Origin: Ostrinia nubilalis
Lineage: Eukaryota; Arthropoda; Insecta; Lepidoptera; Crambidae
Direction of reading: 5' to 3'
Assembly: GCF_963855985.1 (NCBI RefSeq)
Contig: NC_087112.1
Location: 1,118,501 to 1,182,500, forward strand
DNA length: 64,000 nt
Shown here: one piece after another, positions 1-11,710 of the stretch
Position numbering within the stretch: position 1 is the first letter of the stretch
Layout of the letters: the number at the start of each line of letters is the position of its first letter
Notes under the pieces: model-generated
Seen by the model: the letters and a program-made list of their open reading frames with translations, nothing else
Database searches by the model: none
What the model was told of the DNA's origin: nothing
Made by a program: the position numbers and the translations under genes

Positions 1-85
1 CCCGCTTCTGACGGAAGAATCCCGCTATTTTCACTCAAAAAGTACCAAAGTCCCGACTTGGTGAAAAAAAAAACTGGCAACGCTG
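1..85 (-). mobile_element. hAT-type MITE fragment, cut by window edge
   Basis: This stretch is the reverse complement of the left part of the hAT-like MITE at 19554-19963, including the run of A/T and the terminal CTGGCAACGCTG ending at base 85. The remainder lies outside the window. Confidence 0.75.
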
Positions 86-639
86 ATCCCGAACGAACTG
101 GAAAAAGATATGTGTACAACTTATACGACAATAAGAAACTTAAAAAAAAGGCTTCTTTGAAAAGCAAAGGAAGGCAAAGGATTGACCCAAAGTCAAATTA
201 AAAACGTAACCTATGTGCTATAATTTGAAAATAAACTATCTCTAGACAACGAATTTCTCGAGCGATTGCAAGAAACTAAAAAAGTAAATTCGAGGTACAG
301 ACGCGGAACATCAACCCTTTATGTCATAGTAGTAATAGGTGCTATTCTGCAACTAAACTGTACAGTCTGATATGCTATTGTCCATAAATTATAGAAAACA
401 TGTCAGCTCCATCCTAATACGTGCAAATCCACGTCCCATTCAAATGCTTCGGCCATATGGTCGCCGCCCACGGCAACAAGCGACGTAGGTGAAAAGGCCG
501 TCGAGAAGTACTTGTCGTTTCGTAAATGGAAAAATGTATTGCTTCATACCGACTTTATTAGATGCTTTACCTTTGGTAGAGCGCAATATATATTTGCAAA
601 AGTCGGAACCATTCAAATCAGAGAGTTGTAGTCAAATCA

Positions 640-870
640 AAGTAAAAAAACTTGTCTAATGAACTGGTTAGAAGCTGGCTACCACCATCTTCTAAGTCTG
701 TCGCCAGAATAACAATGTTAACAGCATCGTTGTGTTTCGGAAGTTTGAGGTAAGATAGCCAGTTCCTCTTTGGTTGAAGATTCCGAGTGAAACGCGCTTC
801 CGCCTTCAGCCTGATCATCACTTTCCATCTCGTGAGATGTAGGCCAAGTCCTCCCTTGTTGGTAAAAAAC
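640..870 (+). mobile_element. SINE body without its tRNA-like head
   Basis: The sequence matches, in opposite orientation, the body of the tRNA-headed element at 49312-49615 (shared blocks around GTCTGTCGCCA, AGGTAAGATAGCCAGTTCCTC and CAGCCTGATCATCACTT). No box A/B head is seen here, so it is a truncated copy. A smaller piece of the same family is near 3850-3905. Confidence 0.5.
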
Positions 871-2617
871 ATGACTATAGTATTCCAAAACAATCGTTTT
901 AACTTCATGTCACAATCATCAGACCAGCCCTACTTTCTATTTGAAGACACTTTGTAGAGCTAGAAAATTTTATCACAAGGTATATTATTATCTGTTGTAG
1001 TATGTAAGCTTTTACATGTAAACATACATTAAATAACATATCTGTTATGTATTAGAGTTCATCTTATCTCTTGTTATATTTTATCTCGACGCCAATTTAC
1101 TTATCGAAGGATAACGAGAAACCTTTACGTACAGACGACAGCATATCAACCCAAACAATGTTTGTATCTTATAAGGTTGTATTAGGGGCTATTTTCCAAC
1201 GAATATGTATAGTCTGACGTGCTGCTGTCATACTACCAGTATGACTTCATTTCCGAAGGGAAAAGTCGTAAAACGTTTACATTGTTGTGATGTCATTATG
1301 TCACATAAATCCTTCAGATTGACTTTGGAAGCAGTTAAGGCTTTTATGTTTACCTTATAAGTGTCGCTGTCATACCAAAAAGCAATATTTAAATTAACAA
1401 GAAGAAAGAAAAAGATTGCCTCCCGAAAACACTGAGTAAGCTATTATAATTTTTTGGAGTTTTCCTTGGAAATCCCGATTAAGACTATTATTATTATTAT
1501 CTCTATATTTTCTCTATAATGTAAGTCAAACATAGATTCAAGCCAGTGTTTGTTTGAATTTCACTATTTGGACCAATCACAAGTAAAACCAGTAAAACTT
1601 TTTTCTTATCCACAACGAGAAAGCTCTTAGCTTAGATGATCTCACTTAATTCCAAAGAATAAAGAAAGATTTTATCCATACTTGAATGTTATTTTTCACG
1701 ATAGGTCTTTACCAGAACGCCAACAAATACTGTTGATATAAAAGCTGTCCTAATAAAGATCTAAGTTACTACATATTTTCACATAAGTCTGAATTCCCAT
1801 TACAGATATTATTGAGTTCCAGAAATATTTATTACGTAGGCACTCCAGAAGATCTAAGCTGGCTGTATACGACCTTGCGCTCCGGCCGTGACCTAAAACC
1901 TAGGCCTGGAGGTCTACTCCGAAACGCTGTTCACGTAGTTTCGGATCTATCTGTCACCGTCGCTCATACCGGCTTCTCACTTGCGTGAAAGGGATGGCAA
2001 CATTCGAAATTTCGAATAACGTTTTTCGGAGTAATTCCCCTGGCTCGTACATAATATTAAGTTATGAGCTTGGAGCTACATTATCTGAGAATTTCATAAA
2101 AGGAAAAACGAAATGAGAAACGAGGGTTTAGGACTTATTTTGTAGGTTTTAATGGTTAAGGTCAAATGCTAAGGTCAAGATTTACAATAAGCAATTCACA
2201 TAGCAAGTTTATGTAATAACACTACATTAACTTTTTATACGGCTTATAAACAACAGAGAAAGAGCAACATTGTATTTTAAAACCTCGGTTCAAAAATAAC
2301 ATCTCACGTTTAACCCGATTTTTTTAAAGTTATTGAAAGTTTACTTTACACATGTCTTATGAGTAAGATATCGATGAAATCGACTGTAAAAGTCAAATCA
2401 ACTGTCTCAGTGATCTCTCCAATTCTCCATTATTTCAGATAGGTTATAAAAAATAACCCTGGGCCATAGAAAGTTCTGTGGTTCGTCAGAGCGACTTGAA
2501 TCATTTCATTTCATGAAAGCATTTGAAAATAAACCTCATGTTCATTACCACCTGCCGTAAACGAACGGAAACAAACGATTGCGAAACTCCAACGTAACAG
2601 TTCCATTTTTAAATTAA

Positions 2618-3562
2618 CCCTCCGTGTACGAGGTGACTAAAAGTTACGTCCCGTACCAGGTGGGGTATGACATACCCCAATATACAAAGTGATAAAATTT
2701 TCATTGAACATTTTTTTAGGTGGAATTTAATATTGATTATTTACGTATGCTAATTAGGTGTAAGAAAAGCTCTGAGCTGAAAATGTGTATTATAACATTT
2801 TTATCATAAAATAACAAAAAGACACAATTTCCGTTGTTCTTGTAATTGAGGAATCAGTTTCTTATGTATAATTTTTAATTAGTGCCTTTAATTATGACAA
2901 CCGTTTTATTTAACAAAGTACAAGATATTTACTTATAATTTAAAAGTAAATTAAAAACTGGAAGGGTATAAATTTATTTTGATTATCGGTTTTCAATTTA
3001 TTACAATTCTGATGAAAGAAAATGAGTAAGCTCAATGCATAAAATGGGAGCGTAACAATTTTATTTATTTATAAAAAATGGTGTTTCATTTCAGTAGCAC
3101 ATAAATTGTATCACCAAGTATAAATTGTAGCCCATAAGTGTATGTTCACATACATCTTCGGATCTCAGTACTAAACTTCCAGGTTCGCACTAAAAGTCAT
3201 CTCATTTGACTAAGTGCTTGAAAATTTCAGATTCCGTGAAAATTACGAAAAATATTATTTGTATTGAATTTTATTCAATTAACAAAGCTAAAAATATATA
3301 AATTATACCAAAACTGTTAAATTATTTTTTAACTTTTTTAACAACGTCCCGTACCAGGTGGGGTGTGTGACACCCACACGCACTTTAAAGGCATGTAACT
3401 CAGTTGGTAGTCACCGCTGGACTGATTTTGCAGCGCTGATCGAAGCAGCAGCGCCATAATTCCAGCTACTGAGAAATTCAAATTCAGCACTTGCAAATTT
3501 TTAAAATTATGGCGATTTTTAAAGGCCTGGGGTGTGTCACACCCCACCTCGTACAGCGAGGG
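2618..3562. mobile_element. piggyBac-like non-autonomous element
   Basis: The element is flanked on both sides by TTAA (2614-2617 and 3563-3566) and its ends are inverted: CCCTCCGTGTACGAGGTG at left against CACCTCGTACAGCGAGGG at right. A second internal block, GTCCCGTACCAGGTGGGGT, occurs near both ends (about 2650 and 3347). TTAA target duplication and CCC/GGG termini are the hallmark of piggyBac elements. No transposase frame remains. Confidence 0.7.
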
Positions 3563-3636
3563 TTAAGGCGCGAACTGAGAGCTTGGCAGCTAGTGATGGG
3601 CATTTACCGATAGACTTATGAGAACTGACTTGCTAG

Positions 3637-3741
3637 CAGGGATGTTATGAATATCCGTAACCGTAACCGAAAGCGGTATAATATTATTCCTATATCCGTA
3701 ACCGTATCCATAACCGAAACTACATATCCATAACATCCCTA
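3637..3741. mobile_element. Short hAT-like MITE with internal ATCCGTAACCG repeats
   Basis: The 105-bp element starts CAGGGATGTTATG and ends CATAACATCCCTA, and is flanked by the 8-bp duplication CTTGCTAG on each side (3629-3636 and 3742-3749). The interior is a degenerate run of CCGTAACCGTAA units. An 8-bp duplication with CAGGG termini indicates the hAT group. Confidence 0.75.
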
Positions 3742-4587
3742 CTTGCTAGTTGCTCTACCTATAGCGCAACATTAAGCTGAAGATCCTGCACACAGGAGTT
3801 GGAGCGAAGGGAACGAGAGGTGGGAATAATCCTGTACCCATGCCCATAACGGAGATGCTCTTGGCCTCCATCTCACCCGAAGGAAAGGGATGATCAGGCC
3901 GAAGCTGATAGCAATATGAATAAGAAGTCGAAACTTAAAATTCCAAGTTCACTCTCTCAATGTAAACACATTGATCTTATTTACTGAGTAACCAAAGGTG
4001 AAGGGATGAATCAGTTATTCTAGCGATCATGAGTAATTTTCAGCTTAAATTAGCAGTTGCACAGTCACAATTAATTATAACACCAGCGTTTTCAATAAAT
4101 CATCGATCTTTTAGCCGCCCGAAGTTTGAACGACAATAGAAGCGAATTTATTTTTAATCGTTATGATCGCAGCACTAAATGGCAACAAACAACCGGCCAG
4201 TAACAATCGTGAGTCAGCGCGCGAAAATAGATATATTTCAATAATAACATGTGGCAACACTTTTATAGCGTGACCGAATGCCTTTTTACGAGGATTGTCT
4301 TTGAAGACTTGATGACCTTAGTTAATAGGAATTTGGTAAGTAAACAACTGATAGAGTACATTAATCAAAGCATGCTGTGTCTTTAAAATGTTAGACTGCT
4401 GCAAGATGAAGAGTTCAAGTTTGAATTAATTCAATGTCAAATGTCCTATAATTCTTGACTTATCATAGAAATTACGAGCCAGATACCTGAAGCACCCTGA
4501 AGAAAGAAAATAACATCACATGGGATGACATAGAATGTTTTGGTATGTATTTTAAATTTTAATAGTGTACTCATTGTTGAAAAGATA

Positions 4588-4615
4588 AAATAAATAAATA
4601 AATAAATAAATAAAT
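4588..4615. repeat. (AAAT)n microsatellite
   Basis: A simple run of about seven TAAA/AAAT tetranucleotides. Confidence 0.9.
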
Positions 4616-5092
4616 GTGCTTAAATATGCCTAAGTGGTGTTGTATGAATTTGGTGGTTTAGTTTAGTTACATCTTTAAAATATTTCAACAATACCAGTAA
4701 AACCACCTGGATATTTTCAGCTGGAATCATCTTAATTAGCATCTAAGAAAGTTCCAAACTAGCCAGATTAACACAGTCGTCTACAACGGCTCATGTCTTA
4801 ACTCAAGGCTAGTCCTCACAAAACATGGGATATACCAGCCAAAAATTGGTTCACTACTTACTTAGCCTCAACAAAGTCGGAATCGGAAAGTCTATTCTAT
4901 AGATAGCCCGATAAGTCAATAAAGCCGAGTCCAGCGGGGATACCATCAAACATTCATTGCTGCACATTCGCAGCTCGAAATAACTGCAACGGTATTCGCA
5001 GACTACTCATCTATGTAGGCAGAGCATCAAATAAAATACTATGGTGTCCATTAACCAAGGCATTTTCAAAGCAATCAAGCGATTTTAAATTT

Positions 5093-5215
5093 TTAAAGGC
5101 AGCAGGAAGGCGCTGAATATTGGCTGCTATCAACAGGTCGATCCGGAAATCTTTGGGGGAGGCCTATGTTCAGCAGTGGACGTCCTGTGGCTGAAATGAC
5201 GATGATGATGAAGCA
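5093..5215 (+). mobile_element. LINE 3' tail fragment
   Basis: The fragment encodes the remnant of a conserved retrotransposon C terminus (shape: K..GR.W..AA..RS.WKSLGEAYVQQW) followed by the usual TGGCTGAAATGACGATGATGATG tail shape. Many similar 5'-truncated pieces occur in this window. Confidence 0.7.
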
Positions 5216-5633
5216 ATTTTAGCTCTAAAAATCTCTTACAGTTTATCAAGAAAGTTACATGGGGATATTATTCAAATTAATTAAAATAATGTTCCTTTTT
5301 TCTAAATTTGATTTGATTTGAAGTAAATCCCAAACCAAACGTGCCACAATCAAACAATCGACATTGCAACACCATAAACATCCTCCTAATTTAAGTATTC
5401 CACCCGCATCCATATACAGATTACAGATGCATCTGTCAAGCTTACATTCGACAGCCAGCCGCATTCGCTTCGCTTTTACAATCACTTTCACGCGCTCTAG
5501 CTTTCATCCACTGTTTCGACTTGATTAAATTTCATGTGAATGACTTCTTAACTCGCAACGTAAATAATATTGTCCATGACTCATTGCAGCTATTTGCCCG
5601 ACTGCGCCAGGAGGGTTTTTAAAAGATAGCACT

Positions 5634-5861
5634 CTACCTAGCAGCATTAGACTCGCCGTAGACTCGACTTTTAGTCGGGCGATAGTTTAGTCGGCTTCCA
5701 ATTTGTATGAGGAATTCTTCCAATTTGTTCCTCGTAATACGGCGCCATTCCTCGCGGACTGCAGCTTTCCGGGTACTTTCGCTAACCGAGCACTTAGTTG
5801 CGGCCTTGATCTGGTCAGTCCATCTCATTGGTGATCTACCACGTGGTCTGGTGCCCCTCAA
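5634..5861 (-). mobile_element. Second-type LINE C-terminal fragment
   Basis: The minus strand encodes a C-terminal retrotransposon motif with GTRPRGRSPMRWTDQI followed by EEWRRI. It resembles the end of non-LTR retrotransposon polyproteins but is a different family from the RWTDDL tails. It is 5' truncated. Confidence 0.65.
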
Positions 5862-6617
5862 CTTTTCCCTGCAATACGAGACGCTCGCGCTCTATGGAGT
5901 CATTACTGCGCCGAAAGGGGGCCCTCAAATAAGTTTGGGAACCAATATTCTAACTTGTTCATACTGATTACCAGTTAGACTATCGGCAAAAAGCCTACCT
6001 GGGAAGGGACATACCTAAATAAAAATACGGCGTCTATAGAGATTAGCGTCCTGCAAACATGCACTAACTATATCAGGCCCTGCCCTTTTGAAAATTATCA
6101 GATGGCGAACTAAATTAATTGCCCTACCAAGAAACAACATCAAAGAAAAGTGGACGTCAGCTAAACCAACGCCGTGATCTTAGCTTGTTTATGCTGTTGA
6201 TGTATTGAATAGACTTGGAAACAATTAATGTTAGTAGCTTATTTATAGCAGTAGTTCCAGGGTGTTTAGATGAAGTCGATAAAAATGCTAATTTATTCGT
6301 TTCTATCAAGCAAGTGCAAATCACGATACGTTGATGTTAGAATTAATTTTAATTCTTTGGAGATAAGTCAGGTATTTTTTGGCAGCGATGGAAATTACTA
6401 CAGGAAGTAGAGACACGCTTAGTTAAGAGCACAGCCACGTCGCTGTTTTCAGTGGGAGTGTCTAGGTCTAGACAACTAGCCATCAACCAAATTCTACTGT
6501 TGGGCAAAACCTCATTCAACTCCCCTTCATGTGTAGGGGGAACAACTTGTCCAGTTCTCATGTCATGATGATAAGTAGAGCAGACTTGAAGTTACATCTT
6601 CACTGCATCCATACTTA

Positions 6618-6737
6618 CCCCCTTACTAATAAAAAGTTATACAGTTGTTGAACACTGTTTTAAAATGGTATTTCCATACTAAGTCACTTTAAAACACTGT
6701 TCAACGAGTGTGCAGTGTAAGTTTTATAGTAAGGGGG
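6618..6737. mobile_element. Short MITE, TTA target duplication
   Basis: The 120-bp inverted-repeat element begins CCCCCTTACTAATAAAAAG and ends with the complement (AAGGGGG). It is flanked by TTA on both sides (6615-6617 and 6738-6740), a 3-bp duplication of the PIF/Harbinger type. Inner arms around AACACTGTTTTAAA also pair. Confidence 0.65.
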
Positions 6738-7771
6738 TTACAATATTGCCATTTCCAATTTTTTCTTGGGAGCTCTTCCTTCTTCTCTAGCTTCTTTAAT
6801 GCATGCAGGTTTCGAATGCAGTCGGTCTAGATTATAATTTTAAAATTGCTTCAATTGGCAAGGTCTGTCCCACTCGTAATTTTGTCATCATAAGTGATGG
6901 GTCACATTCATTAATCAACATTCGTCATAAAAACGTAGTTGATGTGACCTTTAGATGTCTTATAATACGACCTATCTGTTTTCCATTTTACAAAATTTGA
7001 GACCGATCATAACACTCAAAAATAAAACCTCCGTGAGGTGAACTTTGATATAGACATACAGGTCCGATTGTTCATTGTATGAAAAGAAATACAATTAGTA
7101 CGTGCTTTAGAGGGCATTACGTGCTCAGATCCATATACCTGAAGAGAATCAAGACTCTTATTATAAGAAGCTACCAGGCTTAAGATTTTGGCAGCATTAT
7201 CAAAGTTTGCATGCTAATAATTCACCACAGCACACTCCCGGAGTAAAATACTAATTTCTATTTTGTTTAACAACATGGGAACGAGATCCGTCCTGTAAAC
7301 ACACTGTGACCTTCCCAGTGTCGTAGGGCCGTCGATGTCGTCTTTAAAAATAGCAAGACATTTCACAACCAGGCGGATGCTGCGAGGCTGCCCACCTGCC
7401 CTAATTACCTAGCTATGTATAGAACTGTAGTCAATCTGATGGAACTGGGCTTTATCACTTTTAACTGAGATGAAGTGAATTAGTGTGCCATCGGAATATG
7501 TATAGCTTGCCCTACCACTACAACGGGATAACATAAATTATTGGGCTGAGAAGAAGTGGCGGAACAACTCAGTCACTTTTAGCTTAAGGATAGGGGATAG
7601 TGATGTATTTCATGAATCCATTTTTTGGTACAGACAAAGAATTTTTGCTGAGTGATAGAAGTCAAAATGCTGTGCTGCTGATGCAAGATAACTAATGAAA
7701 ATGTTAGTATGTATTTGCAAACACGAAACTACAAAAATACTTGGGATCGTAGTGGTTTAGTTAGTTTAGAT

Positions 7772-8008
7772 CAATCTTTCCCAAAGTGGGCGATAACGCC
7801 CCCTTGTGGGCGCTGCAGGCTTAAAGGGGGGCGGTAAGAGACCCAGAAAAAAAAATCGGGACGTTGTGTAAAGGCCTGGGAGGCGTCATCTACTAGGAGG
7901 ACTCTTAGACACCGACTGAGCTCGACTCTTGACTATAAAAATGGGGGGCGCTAAAAAATATTTTATTCTCAAAGTGGGCAGTAGACTAAATAAGTTTGGG
8001 AACCGCTG
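7772..8008. mobile_element. hAT-like MITE
   Basis: The element starts CAATCTTTCCCAAAG and ends CTTTGGGAAC-type sequence with CCGCTG. Flanking 8-mers GTTTAGAT (left) and GTTTGGAT (right) differ at one base. CA..TG termini with an 8-bp duplication indicate hAT. Confidence 0.6.
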
Positions 8009-8494
8009 GTTTGGATAGACGGAAACTTTTTCAGCTATTGCGGGAACCTACAGGGTACCTGGTGGTTCGTATTAATAACGAGTAGCCAATAAAACTCGAT
8101 GAAAGCTTAGCGTCACAGCTTTCAAAATGGAACCGTGTGGGTTGATGGTAGCTCGCCAGTGTCAACTGACCATGTCCAATGGCAGTTAGTTCTACAGCAT
8201 AACTCTCTATTGACCTTGCCTCAACATACACAACAGTGTGACCATTAGAGACAAATAATGGGCTGACGCTGAGCTTTAAAAACAATTGGGGTAAGCCAGT
8301 GGCGTAATTAATTGAATTACGAGACAGGAGCTTAAAAATGTTCGGAACTGCCAAAACAACTTACAGCAGTTTTAATAACTTGCGTGAATGAATCATATTT
8401 TATTTTCCTTAAAAATGAATGCGGTTCTGAGAATTTATGAGCAATTAAGGTCTCAATGCCAATTTTATAGAACTCTTATAATGACCTACAATAA

Positions 8495-8811
8495 TTATGT
8501 CAATTTATAGTCATTGAGGACTTTGGCGTCAGCCCAAAACTCCGCCACAAGAATGGCGTTGTCAGTAGCCTTCATTAAATCTTCCTGCGTGCAGTTGTTT
8601 GGGCACGCATCATGTGCTTCGTCGACTGGGGAACAAAACCACACTTGCACTCCAAGTTTGAGCCATCCAATAATCCCCACCTGAACAGATTGTCCTTACT
8701 ACGGCCGACCTGCGTCCGAAGTCTATTTAAAAACTTCCAGGTAGGCCAGGGGAGCTCATGTCCAGGCGGAGGACTTTTTCCATGTGATGTGAACACCCCT
8801 CTTTTAAACAA
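8495..8811 (-). mobile_element. Jockey-like LINE C-terminal fragment
   Basis: The minus strand encodes the pattern WPTW..LNRLRTQVGRSKDNL..WGL followed by a CKCG motif, typical of the end of Jockey-like reverse-transcriptase polyproteins (gag-like zinc knuckle region after the RT). Frame is broken after the motif. Confidence 0.6.
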
Positions 8812-9439
8812 TCACGTGAAAGCACATTAACAGAAAATACAATAGTTGCGTGTTTACCACCCATAGTATTCATTACACCCAGGAAAAACTACATTGGGTA
8901 CAGTCAGGCTTACAGGAGCAGATACAATTCTATTTAGTTTTGAACCTTAGTTCCCAGTAATAAACTACCTACAAGGTGTGTAAAACACATTCACAAGTAT
9001 CTTCCTGTACATTTAAGCAATATTTTCCCACATTACAGAGCATTACACTGTGACTAACGGCTGGCCGTGACACTGATGGTCCGCAGACTCGCGAGCCGCC
9101 AGTTTGCCAAACTTTAGTCACGGCTCACACGGCACTGGCACAGCCGGGATGGAACCGCCAGTCTTCCACCAACTTGGTTGCAGCAAACCAATAGCCCAAT
9201 GGTGTCGGACTGGCCCTTTCAGCAGGGTACTCATCAAGCCGTGTAGCATGTAATGTATCAGCTCGCCATGTAGCTCGCGCGTGGTTCGCAGGGACATCTC
9301 AACGACCCGCCGAGTGGCGGTATCACTGCGAGCACAAAGGCGGCTAGCAGTAGGATCCAGGAGCTCGCAGCCAGATACGCGATGACCGTGGACGAGCCGT
9401 ACTCACTTGAAGGTTGGTTACGTTACATGCTACCTTACG

Positions 9440-9505
9440 TGCTACATGGCAGGTGAGTACCCTGCCTTCGAGATCCGAGGAGCTCTGGTTCGAGCCCCAT
9501 GTCAA
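9440..9505 (+). mobile_element. tRNA-like SINE head, weak
   Basis: The stretch has a box-B-like GGTTCGAGCCCC and complementary ends ACATGG/CCATGT. It lies at the edge of a GC-richer repeat (about 9060-9560). It is too short and irregular to be a working tRNA. Confidence 0.3.
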
Positions 9506-9863
9506 CAGAAACACACGTTTATCTTGTCACGGACACAGCCGGATTGTAACGGCCAGTATTCCGACTTGAGGCGACAACAGCTCTAAGCACACATGCTGCT
9601 TTTAGCTTCGGCGATCGGCGTTTTAGCCGCTTTTTCGCAGCAGCCACACATTCCATACCGCAAACTTAAAAACGCCAAACGCGGCGATTGAGTCGCTTTT
9701 CGGAAGCTCGAAGCAATGAAATGATTTATCAATTGGTAGCGCGACATAACACCGATCGCAAAATTTGCAATTATTCACCATGTTTGGCTACTGAGCTCCT
9801 GTGAAATGTAACTTAGGTTTGCCAGATAGTAAGATGGAAGTTTAAAACATGTGTTGACTCCAG

Positions 9864-9970
9864 GTGACACTTTAGTGTCCTTTGATCACCCATAGATAAA
9901 ATCACCTAGGGTCGTAGCGTAGGCAGTGGACTTCTTATCCATGGGTAATCAAAGGACGCAAAAGTGTCAC
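9864..9970. mobile_element. Short inverted-repeat element (MITE)
   Basis: Left arm GTGACACTTTAGTGTCC with TTTGATCACCCAT pairs with the right arm ATGGGTAATCAAAGGACG with AAAAGTGTCAC over about 40 bp. Target duplication was not clear. Confidence 0.6.
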
Positions 9971-11444
9971 TTAGAATCCATTTTGATATTTTTGATTTTG
10001 ATATTAGAAAATCTCTATCCAGTGTTCCGGATCAATTTCGAACACTTTATAAACCTGTCACCAATCACTCAAGACGTTGAACCCCAATAATCCCCGGTTC
10101 AGTTATCCCATTGTCCATTGTGCTTGGCATGACTTCATGTACGAATTATGTCTTCATTTCACGGTGAATGGCTTTTAATTAATAGCAGCATGGGTTCTTT
10201 AAGTGTCTTTATTTTATTTGATAATGTGACCCTAAAATATTTGGGGCCTGTTCTGTCAATAAAGGGAATAATTATTGTTATTTATTTAAATTGGTATCAA
10301 ACAATAAGTAGGTACAATTTAAGTTTTAATTGATACAAAACCAACATTATACTGTTTACTTAACAATATAATATGTACCTAACATTATTCTACGGAAAAG
10401 AATGGGTAATCTCTTATTAATTTGACATTCTCCATTTTACAAAACTTTATTCAAGTAAAATTTTATTTTTAATGATTTCGTTTTATTTTTATTTATTTAT
10501 TTTTAACTCCTTGAACCCTAAGTGGTCAAATGTGACAGTGGTAATAATTGTTTTCTATTGTTTCTTGATAAAATTGGTATTTGGAGGGGTAAGGACACCA
10601 ACAACAAATCAATTTAAAAAATCAAATTCAAGTGCAACTAAGGTTGTGGTAATAGCTGTTATTATTTTGGTTTAAAATTATATCAGCATGGCAAATCCTA
10701 TCCTGTTTCTACAAAGTGAAAGGTGGTTCAAGTAGGAGACAATAGTAAACAAAAAAGTGGGCCACATTTCTTGCTTCATAAAGTGTCTATTGTGAGAACT
10801 AACACTAATAATGGTGGAAAATATATCTGTATCACAAAGGTATACAATATGGTCCACATAGCGACTTAATAATATAATCTGGTTAGCAATTGTTTTATTT
10901 ATCTAGGCTTTAAATCTATCTAGCCATCATAATAATAAGCATTAATAAAGAAGGGTATTGTTGGGAATTTACTAATATTAATAATATAATTAAAAAATGT
11001 GTCATAGCCTGTATAAAAAAAATACTTTTTGATAATTCCAATTGGAAAACTTTTCGACTAATCGCGTAAAGCCGTATGGCAAGAAACTTAGACCGAATTT
11101 ATAGGATTTTTGGTGAGTCATTAAATATTCTAATGAAGTCAGTAACTAATTCATTAGCGTCAATGACATTCAGATAGGGGCTGGACACATCTTACGAGAC
11201 AGGACTAAGAATAAGTGCAGTCAAATCAAGTTATGCCCTAGGAAAGGAGGCTTGCAAGGTTATCGCAAACGCCACGGCCGGCCGACTCCACCAAGTATGG
11301 TCATTTTACCTCGCCTTAACCCGCGGAAAGATGACATAATACCCGATAACGTAGCCAGCATCCACAGTAAACAATAATCCTAAAACCTCACACCTACACG
11401 AGAAAATTAGAACACCAAAAAGCTATAAATAATTGCGAACTTAC

Positions 11445-11501
11445 CTGTTGAGCTACAGGCTCCAATATACTCTCAATGATCTTCGTGTGAAAGACCGGCA
11501 T
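11445..11501 (-). CDS. Vinc: Vinculin, first coding exon
   Basis: The exon encodes MPVFHTKIIESILEPVAQQ and then a GTAAGT donor in phase 0. This is the highly conserved start of vinculin, the actin-binding adaptor of integrin and cadherin junctions; the human protein begins almost identically and its residues form the first helix of the D1 head domain, which binds talin. Only 19 codons are here; no second exon was found between this point and the left edge, so intron 1 is probably longer than 11 kb or the gene continues outside. The ATG is chosen because it is the family start. A foldback element lies about 210 bp upstream of the ATG. The family call is firm because the match is near perfect over all 19 residues; that the gene is intact elsewhere is inferred. 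Confidence 0.88.
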
Positions 11502-11710
11502 TTTGCTGGTTTATGCACCTATCTACATGAGATAATAAACACAAATAACACAGAAATCACACAAAAACCACAAAATAATAAATAACACAACCGAACAGTG
11601 AGAGACACAGAAAAATACTAACTGGATTAGAGTTGTGCCCACACTGTTCCTATAAGATACCTGTACAGCTGTGATAATGAATAAAAATACCTGTGAACTA
11701 GTCACAGTTA

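Larger units (their letters stand above)
86..11444. other. No coding exon recognised; probable vinculin intron 1 plus repeats
   Basis: I found no exon with recognisable protein similarity on either strand. Because vinculin exon 1 at 11445-11501 reads leftward and is followed by a GT donor, this span is most simply its first intron, with later exons beyond the left edge. It is filled with repeats, listed separately: a SINE-like piece (about 640-870), a piggyBac-like element, hAT MITEs, LINE tails and inverted repeats. Open frames here are short and lack coding character. Confidence 0.5.

Noticed and set aside
3655..3745. Telomere-like repeat (CCGTAA)n
   Set aside because: Units differ from the insect TTAGG telomere repeat and lie within a hAT MITE with clear target duplications.
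4588..4615. CRISPR-like or regulatory repeat
   Set aside because: It is a simple AAAT microsatellite; CRISPR arrays are not expected in a nuclear eukaryotic genome.
8031..8354. 107-residue minus-strand frame
   Set aside because: No recognisable motif or splice context; sequence is AT-rich intron-like.
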